Shown here: positions 24,666 to 33,237 of the stretch, in pieces
Layout of the letters: each line of letters begins with the position of its first letter
Position numbering within the stretch: the first letter of the stretch is position 1
Assembly (NCBI RefSeq): GCF_003672135.1
Contig: NC_039508.1
Location: forward strand, 5,394,001 to 5,458,000
DNA from: Ooceraea biroi
Lineage: Eukaryota > Arthropoda > Insecta > Hymenoptera > Formicidae
DNA: 64,000 nt
Direction of reading: 5' to 3'
Position numbers and translations under genes: made by a program
Notes under the pieces: model-generated
Databases searched by the model: none
Seen by the model: the letters and a program-made list of their open reading frames with translations, nothing else
Told to the model about the DNA's origin: nothing

Positions 24666-27151
24666 TTATTTTTCTAAGAGGAACTTTGTCATCTTGTGGT
24701 TGAACACCTCGGGATATTTTTGATAAATATCATGGGGAGGCTTCTTAAACATGTATGTCCTGTAATATATATATACTATAAGAAAAATTAATAAACTATA
24801 GATTATTTTCATTATTTCAAATCTGTAGATATACCTTGAGTTGACAATATTCTGTGACAAGTGCAATTGCTGATCTGGAACAACAAATTTATCTTCAAAT
24901 CCATGAATGATCAACGTTGGGCATTTTATTTTTGCTAAAGCTTCCTGGCACAGATTACCATTCTGCACGACGTACAATCTTTTCATCGTGTTTACCCACT
25001 CCGTCCAAGTCTTTTGAAAATAATCCGTACAAACTTCTGTAGGTACTAAATCTTCGATCCGCCTCCCAATATCTAGATAACAATATTTCACGAACAGTTA
25101 TTTTATAAAATAAGTTAAAAAGGGATCCTCTTGCGTTAGCTTCGAATACTAAAAGTAATATAATGTATCGTACTATCACAGTGTGCGATCTCGTTCTGAT
25201 GTATGTATGATCTTGCACCGAAAACGATCATTTTGCGAATGCTCTGAGGATATGTGGCAGCAAGCAAAAGCGCTGTGGTACCGCCATCGCCAAAGCCGAG
25301 CAAGGAAAATTTCGAATAGTCTAGGGTCTTCATTAAACTGTGGGCCCACGCAGCATCGCGCTGATGGAAATTATCCGGGAAAGTCTTGTTGTCGGGTGGT
25401 CGTGATTTTCCATAACCGGGTGGTTCCCATGCCACTATGGTGAAGTTTTCTCTGTCCAGCTGTTCAATCTGCGACCTGAAACGCATCCATGTCGTTCCTG
25501 AAACATATACACTCAGTTTAAGAAGCAATAAATAGTACTTCAAATGTTTTGGTAACAATAAGGCATAACTGATTGTGAGCAATAACACAAAAAAGAGTAA
25601 TCGAAATTAATTACTAGTTAAAAATTGTTTGATGAAAGAAGACTCTTATTTTAGACTATTTTAGACTATTTAAATGCCACGTCGGTGGTCATATATTCAT
25701 CGAATAGAACGCGAAAGATACAACAAATACCACTAAAACGTCAAATGCATGAAATACGTTATCTCAATGAAAAAATTTTGTGTCGTTTAGTATTCTACAT
25801 GATAACATAAACAATCACTTACCTAATACTTCAGGCAGTAATAAACTGGATGATCACCCGTGCCGACTCGAACGAAATTGATATCTACCCAGTCAGCCAA
25901 ACCTGCGAAGAACAGACATTGGCAAAATCTGTTCGACAAAATATGTGAGCAGAGAGGCCACAGATTGGGTACAAAATCCACCCAGTAAGCATATTGTCAG
26001 CAGTACGCCGACAGATTGGCAGCAGATATGAAGCAGAATAATGTAACAGATCTGGTACCATCTGTGTTCGCATTAAGCTTGTGTTCTGCCAGCAGATCCT
26101 GCTTATAACATGATCTGACAGCAGATTGGCGGCAGAAACTGAACAGATCCTACCGACATAACCTGGCGGCAGATTGGCGGCAGAAATAGAGCAGGATCTG
26201 CGCAGTGTAGTTGGCAGCAAATTGGCGACAGAAACCGAACAGAGCCTGCCGACATAACCTGGCGCCAGATTGGCGGCAGAAACCGAACAGGATCTGCAGC
26301 TTTTGACACTATTCAAATTTACACGGCTAGGAATATGCGTTTTCGCTCCGCACCGCTAGGTGGTGAACATGTTGAGTTCTTACTCGACGTTAAGATTTAG
26401 CCTGACAGTTATATAAGTTAATATACGCGTCTTGACATAACAGTATTAATTTTTCTAAGAATTTTTGCACTTGCGGCACAGAGGTTCTCACGGACAACGT
26501 CCACACACGCCGCAAGCAATCTGAAGGCATTAAATTTGCCCATTTAATCAAATTAAGTATTGATTAAAAAAACAGATTACAATAGTGGACCAATATAAGA
26601 AATTAATTCATACCCCACATAAAAAATTAGATTTATATTGTTAACCAATATTGCTCCAATAAATTTGTACTACTACGGCACTTTCTCGCAGAGCCTGCTC
26701 GATTTCTGCTCCCAATCTGCTGCCAACTACACTGCGCAGATCCTGCTCTATTTCTGCCGCCAATCTGCCGCCAATCTGCCGCCAGGTTATGTCGGCAGGC
26801 TCTGCTCGGTTTCTGTCGCCAATCTGCTGTCAGATCATGTTAGCAGGATCTGCTGGCAGAACACAATCTTAATGCGGACACAGATGGTACCGGATCTGTT
26901 GCATTATTCTGATTGAATCTGCTGCCAATCTGTTGACATACTGCTGACAGTTTGTTTACTGGGTACCTCGTCCACCTGAATCTTTCGCTCCTGTAAAACG
27001 TTCGTTCAATGTTCAACGGAATGGTTTGGATGAGTCGTGACTTAGCAAATGATACTTGATACGGAGACATGTCATATATTGCATTCGTACTACGATGTAA
27101 AAAGAGTTTTCATGAACATTTTACCTCCACGGTGGGATCGTTGCTTGCCAT
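24666..27151 (-). pseudogene. BPHL-like hydrolase, copy C, broken by a transposon and a frameshift
   Basis: Exons on the minus strand: 27151-27125 (MASNDPTVE), a split exon 2 (26990-26966 and 25887-25823), 25497-25174, 25072-24835 and 24759-24666. Exon 2 is interrupted by a 1,076-bp element. Even after removing it the exon is 90 rather than 91 bases, because one base is missing near 25842; this shifts the frame before the LLLPG-type segment. The nucleophile elbow reads GFGDGG, so Ser is replaced by Gly. Exon 4 is six codons shorter than in the other copies. The acid (HGFEDKF) and a His (PPHDIY) remain. Exon 3 is open for its whole length. With three independent lesions this copy is very likely non-functional. 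The single-base frameshift alone could be a sequencing error; the insertion could not. Confidence 0.87.
25888..26963. mobile_element. 1,076-bp non-autonomous DNA transposon with long inverted repeats, inside exon 2 of copy C
   Basis: The element begins CCCAGTCAGCC and ends TTTACTGGG, and is flanked by TA on both sides (25886-25887, 26964-26965). Other copies show uninterrupted exon sequence at this point. TA duplication with CCCAGT ends suggests a Tc1/mariner-type mobilised MITE. The arms (about 25978-26300 and 26690-26963) are reverse complements of each other and hold tandem copies of a roughly 60-bp unit containing CAGATTGGCGGCAGAAA; the left end has a further about 90 bp starting with the same CCCAGT. 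The centre is unique and encodes no transposase. The Ser/Ala/Asn-rich reading frames in the arms are by-products of the repeat. Confidence 0.82.
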
Positions 27152-27739
27152 CGTCGATATTGTCAAATGTAAAATCACTAAAAATGAGAGATTTGCATCG
27201 GACGGCTTCCCGACTGCGAACGTTCGCGGTTTGCGACAAGCAGCTTGAACTCGACCTGCCCGAAATGCGGTGTCTGTTATTGTTATCGTTACATGTATTG
27301 ACATATCACATACGTTGTGCGGTACAGTAAGTGTCTTTGTCCATTGGTCGACATTACTGACATAGTTACTAACGGATAAGAATTTAATTTTATTTATTTA
27401 AATTCCTCAGAGTTTATAATTTCTGTAATAATATATAATTTTACTTTGTTATATTGCGTACCAAGACTGATTAATGGAATTTTCTAATTTATTAGTAATG
27501 AGATAGCTATTTATAATTATATTTGTCATCTGAATAATTTATTTTTTCAGTTAAGTTGAAACACCGGTCTTTCAAAGCGTCCGCGATCGTACATCCCTTT
27601 ATCTACGAAAAGTCGATCAAGCTGAAATGGTTGTTTTCAGTTGTATCTAATTATAGAAACGCAGCTCTTATGTTATATTATACAAATATACAATCACGTA
27701 ATATTATGCGTGTACGTTTTTAAAAATATTTATGTCGAT

Positions 27740-27837
27740 CAGGGCTGGACTGGGTTCTCCAAAAAGGCACAGACCTTACATGTTCAGAGCGTGCACCGGC
27801 TCGAAGGCCGGTAGGCTGGCGGGACAGTTCGGACCTG
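27740..27837. mobile_element. 98-bp hAT-like miniature element
   Basis: An insert absent from the duplicated sequence near 24240 starts CAGGGCTGGACTG and ends CAGTTCGGACCTG, imperfect 13-bp inverted repeats. It is flanked by the 8-bp direct repeats ATGTCGAT (27732-27739) and ATGTGGAT (27838-27845), which differ at one base. An 8-bp target-site duplication with CAGG...CCTG ends fits the hAT superfamily. It encodes nothing. Confidence 0.65.
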
Positions 27838-28292
27838 ATGTGGATATATGAGAAATACGGAAAGACATTTCCATCAAGGGATTGCATTTTACTCTTAAGG
27901 AGAGCAATTATGGTTTTCTTGCAAAGTATTATTTATAATAATTATTTGATAAGTATTATTTCATAATGTTCGGTTATGTTGAAAGAACTTTCTCTCTAAA
28001 TGTAAGCGAATATTATCAAAACGATAAAAGATACAAAAACTGTTTTAAATAAAAGTTTTATAATGTAATTTATTACGATGTAATTATAATAGGTATAATC
28101 AGCAGAGAGCTTTTTTCCTTTTCACTTTGGCTTCAAAACGTTGTTGGGGATTGTAATGAAAATATAATTCTGCATGTGATAATTATACTGCACTTTATTT
28201 TTCCTCATACTCCCTTCATCATAATGTTTAATATTCTGCCCCCTGTAGCGGTTTTTTTTTTAATCCATATCTTACACATTCTTTGTATATAT

Positions 28293-28310
28293 ACACACAC
28301 ACACACACAC
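28293..28310. repeat. (CA)n microsatellite
   Basis: A run of AC dinucleotides just downstream of hydrolase copy D, in the shared 3' flank. Confidence 0.85.
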
Positions 28311-28359
28311 AATATATGACAGAAGTACGTATGATTAATATCTTAGTAAAAACTTTTTA

Positions 28360-30124
28360 TCACACTTTCGATTTCTCCAGGAGAAAATCCGTGACCAATT
28401 TATTAAACTCCTCGGGATATCTCAAATGAAGATTGTGTGCGCCCTTTTCGAAAATGTGTAATCTGTAACATAATACAACAACAAAGTTGATAATTCATTG
28501 TAGAGTTGTCTTTATTATTTCAAATCTATAAAAATGAATACCTTGAGTCAGTGATATTTTGCTTCAGGTACGTTGAATGTTCCGGTAGGACCAACGCATC
28601 CTTGGCTCCGTGAATGATGAATGTCGGGCACTTGATTCTCGATAACGCCTGCTTGCATACGTCACCATTCTGCTTGTCATACAATTTTAGCATACCGTCT
28701 ATCCAATTCGTCCAAGTCTGTCTGAAATAATCTTCACCGTAGGCTTGTATCATAGGTGTTCTCATTCTTTCTGACCACTTGTTGATGTCCCTGATATCTA
28801 GACAATGATATTTCACGAAGAGTTATTTCATGAAGTCAGTTAGGAATCTCCTCTTGCTTGGATCATTAGCTTGGATACTGAAAATGACATGTAGCGTATC
28901 GCGATGTATCGTAATAAATAATATATCGTACTTTCATACGCTTTGGTCTCGTCCGGGTGTATATATGCGTTCGCGGCGCACACGATCATCTTGCGGACGC
29001 TCTCAGGATACGTGGCGGCAAGGACAAGCGCCGTGATACCGCCATCGCTCCAGCCGACTAAGGAAAATTTCGAGTAGCCCAGGGCCTTCATGAGATTGTG
29101 CGCCCACATGGCATCGCGTTCAAAGAAATCATCCGGGAAGGTCCTGTCGGGTGGCCGTGATTTTCCGTAACCGGGTGGATCCCACGCCACTATAGTTAAC
29201 TTCTCGGTGTCCAGATTTTCGATCTGCGGCTTGAAATCCGTCCATATCGTTCCTGAAACATACGTCCAGTTTTAAAGACGATCTAAATTTTACCTCGCAT
29301 CACTTTTTTGCGCTTGTTTTAATTTCTTTATTTTTTATTACTTAAAATCTTTTTGCAAGAAAAATCTTTCATTCAATTTTTTTCCCCAAATTTGATGAAG
29401 CTTAATAAAAAATTTAGAATTGTTGATTGGAATTTTATGCAGAGTCATCGCAGATAATTCATATAATGACACAACGACAATCGATAGCAATATGAATTGT
29501 CACGGAATGTCACTATAATACCAAAAAGTGGATCATTGAAATGATACAATTTTCAAAAATTTATTTAAGAAAAAGACACATTTTTCCTCATAACCATCAG
29601 TAGTCAATCGGGCAAGAGAGAGAAAATTCGCTACTTTGTCTATTATCGGACAGCTTGAATGTTGCATCGGTGTGTGTATCCGTCGCGCCGTGCTGGTACT
29701 CGGAAGATGGCAGCAAATATCAGTAAAACGTCGAACGCGTAAAATGCGTAATTGTCTGGCGTTGTTTCATCACGAAAATTTTCAACATTTATTATTCTAC
29801 GCGATATTACGAATCATCACTCACCTAATGCACCAGGCAGCAACAGCACCGGATGATCACCGGTGCCGACTCGAGCGAAATTGATGTTTATGTCATCCAC
29901 CTGAATCTTGCGTTCCTATAAACGGAATTGCTGGGATGAATCGTGACATGGCAGATTATACTCGACACGGACATGTGCCAATTTTCATTCGGCCTGCAAT
30001 GTTAGTTTTCACTTTTTTTACGAAATTTTACCTCCACCTGACGGGCCTTGCCTCCTATCGTCGATGATTGTCGAATCGCCAATGATGTGACGCGATTACA
30101 CGTCTTAAACACTCTCGATAACAT
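28360..30124 (-). CDS. BPHL-like: BPHL-like serine hydrolase, copy D (intact, probably mitochondrial)
   Basis: Five exons on the minus strand: 30124-30032, 29915-29825, 29252-28932, 28797-28542 and 28462-28360, encoding 287 aa, close to human BPHL in length. BPHL enzymes are alpha/beta-hydrolases that hydrolyse alpha-amino-acid esters, including valacyclovir; human BPHL is mitochondrial. Seen here: LLLPGALG near residues 55-62, WDPPGYGKSRPPDRTFP at 85-101, nucleophile elbow GWSDGG with Ser130, acid in HGAKDAL (Asp235) and base in GAHNLHLR (His263). The first 31 residues (MLSRVFKTCNRVTSLAIRQ...) are rich in Arg, Ser and hydrophobic residues, with no acidic residue until position 31, as in a mitochondrial presequence. 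All junctions have GT-AG borders and matching phases. A minus-strand AATAAA lies at 28194-28199. This is the only copy of the array with a complete Ser-Asp-His triad. Confidence 0.93.
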
Positions 30125-31277
30125 TGTGCGGTTCGCAGACGTACGACTCCAGCTGCTTTGCGTTGCGTGTGTCTATTATTACAGTGATTGTATGCGTGGA
30201 TATACCTACCGTATCAATTCTGTGATAACATTTTGTTATTAAAATCGTGTTATTTTTTTATTTATCCGCGCTAAAAGTGCAATAATCGTCGTTATTAGTA
30301 ATAATTTAAGTTTGGATGAAATATTAATATAATTTATTTCGTATAAAGCTTTTTTTCATATACGTATAGGTAGAGAAGACGTGTATCGTATATGGCTAAA
30401 TGTGATAATAAATGTAGATGGTGTGTAGGAAGCTCGCTATTGACGGTGAATAAAACATAATATTGGTAGCCTTATGTGCTATTTTATTATCAGTTTTATA
30501 TAAGTTTATATCAGTTTAATATAATAATGTAATGATAACGGTGCAGATTGTGTTTCACTGAAAAAGATAATTTAAGTTTGGTTTCGTAAATAAAAGTATG
30601 AAAGTGATGTTTACTTTTTACTCCGTCTCCCAGGTATTTTCCATCGTAAACGCCAATAAAGCATATTATTTTCCATATGATATTAGAAATTAACAGTATT
30701 AAGTGTAGTAAAGTGTAGATTATAAGAAATACACCAAGAAGATAAGAAAATCAATGTTGAATGAATTATTTTTCACTTGACAGGGACGGGTAACAGATTT
30801 TCAGCGATTGATTACGATCATTAAAATATTTATTTTAGAATTACACGTGATAATGATAAAAATGAAAGATACGAGGCGTCGGTGAAAACGCATGAACAAT
30901 GGTGGTAATGATCAAAAGAACCAATGCACATATGTCCCTACATGGTAAATAAATAAATACGATTCTCATACAGTGCAATAATAATCTTAATGTCGATGAT
31001 CACGTGAATTTGTAATTATTTCCACAAAAGTAGCTACAAAAATCTCGCGAGGTACAATACAAGCTGAACGCAGTGCAATGCAATGCCCTCGCAATTCGTT
31101 TAAAATTTCGTTATAATTATGTCGAGCAGAAAGAAGATAGAAAGGAAGAAGACACAGCTTAGACAGTGTTCTAAAGAGTGCGCAGAAATTGTAATTAATC
31201 TTACACTTAATCATAAGCCTACCACTGAGAAGAATAATGATATTAAATGATCAAGAGCGAATTATGGTAATGGCTTA
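30125..31277. other. Spacer between hydrolase copy D and UBE2C
   Basis: AT-rich DNA without a recognisable gene. The part near 31277 should be the UBE2C 3' UTR; a minus-strand AATAAA (TTTATT on the plus strand at 30829-30834) is a candidate signal for it. The part near 30125 should hold the promoter of copy D. Confidence 0.5.
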
Positions 31278-32403
31278 TCATGAATCCTGCTGGTTACGAT
31301 TACTCTGTGCCCGCTCGCGTGCCTTGTGATATTCCTCTGTCAGATATTTCTTGTATTTCGTCTGGTTTCTCCATAGCTCCGCTGCTTCGACGTTGAGGGG
31401 GCTGTCGTTGTTAGGTTCTATACAATTTCCAATATGATTTCCTAATTAGTAGTCATCATCATCATCATAAATTGACATTAATTCAGTACACGTCTCTGTC
31501 TGCCTGTCTATTACTCACCACTAAGAAGGGACTGTATGGAGAGTAAAATAGTACGCACGTCGTACAAGGCGCTCCATTTGTCTTTCAGTATATCCAAACA
31601 GATATTACCAACTGGATCTACGTTTGGGTGAAAGCAAGGCGTAGCAAAACGTACTATGGGAGCGCTATATGGATAACTATGTGGAAATTCTAGAGTCAAT
31701 TTGTAGGTAAGACCGGCGTATACCTGTAACATTAAATCCCCAATGAAACGCGTTAGGTTCTCTCCTCATTTAGGAATATCAAGCACGAGACTTAGAAAAC
31801 TCAGTAATTTAAGATTAATTGAATTGGCTTACCGTGTCTTTTGGTCCTGTGATAGTTCCGATCCACTTAAATAAATTTTCTCCCTCCGGGAAGGCGGACA
31901 CCCCCTGTTCGGTACTCATCATCAGCACCATCAGCTCCTTTTGCAACCTTGAACAACGACAACAGATAAACTGCACGGCCATATTGTCGCGGGACAAGAC
32001 ATTTCTAACTGGCCACGTTGAGGTAGAGCCGAGATGTTACAAAATCAAATTCTAACGCCAAACACTTGCGATAATGACTCGGTTAGCCAGCTTTCGAGCC
32101 TACGCCAGTCCGACGCTAGGGTTATGCGTCCAGCGTGCGGACCGACGCGACAACGATTGTATCATAAATTTCTGAAGCATTTATCGAGAATATTGGTGGA
32201 TCGTCAGGGCTCATCAGCTGATTCGTCCACCAAGAAGAACGGAGGAAAATCCGACTCGGTAGTCTTCACGTACTCTTAAGAAACTCGAATTTTCCATACC
32301 GTTTGCTGACCGCATGATTGTCCTTCGGCATAAGCTGCTTCTCCTCGGCAGCCTTCGTTGGCGTGTTCTGCGTCGAGCTGAACGGATTGACGTTCTGCGC
32401 CAT
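31278..32403 (-). CDS. vih: Ubiquitin-conjugating enzyme E2 C (UBE2C / vihar)
   Basis: Four exons on the minus strand: 32403-32300, 31947-31833, 31723-31519 and 31417-31278, giving 187 aa with matching phases. UBE2C is the E2 that works with the anaphase-promoting complex to start ubiquitin chains on mitotic cyclins and securin. Exon 1 encodes a disordered N-terminal extension starting MAQNVNP and ending DNHAVSKR, as in insect vihar proteins. The UBC fold follows: LQKELM, AFPEGENLFKWIGTI, the HPN motif at residues 105-107, the catalytic Cys in GNICLDIL at residue 115, and KWSALYDVRTILLSIQSLL. All key residues are present. The start at 32403 was chosen because this exon restores the KR-LQKEL join. 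The ATG directly upstream of exon 2 (MAVQF) reads through a pyrimidine-rich intron end and is not used. The gene is divergent from KXD1. Confidence 0.96.
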
Positions 32404-33237
32404 CCTGGGACACTGAACTGTGTGTTTCCGAAAGGCCGACCGTTCAAGTTCAGGGATCGAATGGTGGAATCGCGTTCCGACAGGACGAAGCTCCGTCTTT
32501 GCCTTGCCGACGAGTCACAACAGCACAGCGGAAATTTGAATGCTACACGCGCGCCACTATCTGACCTGAAAACATCGAGCGGAGAAACAGCTGTTGCATC
32601 GAGTGGCGGCGCGTTGCGGCGCACTTCACTCCGTTGAGCGCGCGCGTGTGTGCCGTCCGTCGGCGCACGATCTCTCGGCTTTGTGCGAGGATCGTTCCCT
32701 CCGCGTAGGATTGTCGCAACGCCTGTATTCCTCTTCATACGTCGGACAATAAAGATCGCTTGGATTCCTCGAGCGTTCCTCGGTGACAGATAACCTCACT
32801 GTTGCTGTCGTTTGCTGAACTATCGCCAATCGCACGCTGCGGTTTCACGGGCGTTTCAATCACGACAGCTCCAGGCTGGATCGGCCGCCGGACATCTCCC
32901 GCTTGCGACAATTTCGAGCAATTTTAAGAGGATGGTGAGGCAGTGAACTTCAAGCAATTTTAAGAAGACGGTGAGGTAGATCAGGATAATTGAATTTTCG
33001 ACGTTGCAGATCGCTACTACGTGCTGAACAGCGAAACACGAGCGAAATGGAATTTGCATATTAGCGAGCAGTGTCGTGGGAGAAGCTCGCTCAGTGTTGG
33101 ACGCAGCAACACTTTTCTCGAAGCGTTTCTCGGAGCAAGAAGTGTCGCGACGATTACGAGCAGGCAGATCGGGCGATGCCATGCGATGGAACTGTTCGAT
33201 GAAGTCCGAAGCCCGCTGATTCCGAGATAACGAAAGT
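32404..33237. promoter_or_regulatory. Head-to-head promoter region between UBE2C and KXD1-like genes
   Basis: The start codons of the minus-strand UBE2C and plus-strand KXD1-like genes are separated by 834 bases of moderately CpG-rich DNA with no other gene. Both 5' UTRs and both promoters must lie here unless further upstream non-coding exons exist, so a shared bidirectional promoter is likely. No TATA box is obvious for either gene. Confidence 0.55.

Larger units (their letters stand above)
27152..28359. other. Spacer between hydrolase copies C and D
   Basis: No gene is seen. Most of it is duplicated from the B-C spacer (see 23880-24480). It contains a 98-bp hAT-like insert and a (CA)n run at 28293-28310. 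The part from 28178 to 28270 is the shared 3' flank of the array. Confidence 0.65.

Noticed and set aside
25885..26916. Ser/Ala/Asn-rich frames (VSAANLPPGYVGR repeats) as a repeat protein
   Set aside because: They lie in the inverted arms of the MITE, occur on both strands, and arise from the DNA repeat unit.
31815..31997. UBE2C start at the ATG just upstream of exon 2 (MAVQF or MSRDN)
   Set aside because: The bases between this ATG and LQKELM form a pyrimidine-rich intron end; the exon at 32300-32403 supplies the known vihar N-terminus in the correct phase.
32266..32300. MENSSFLR as an alternative UBE2C first exon
   Set aside because: Its possible donor gives the wrong phase for the LQKELM exon, and the sequence lies in intron 1 directly after the real donor.
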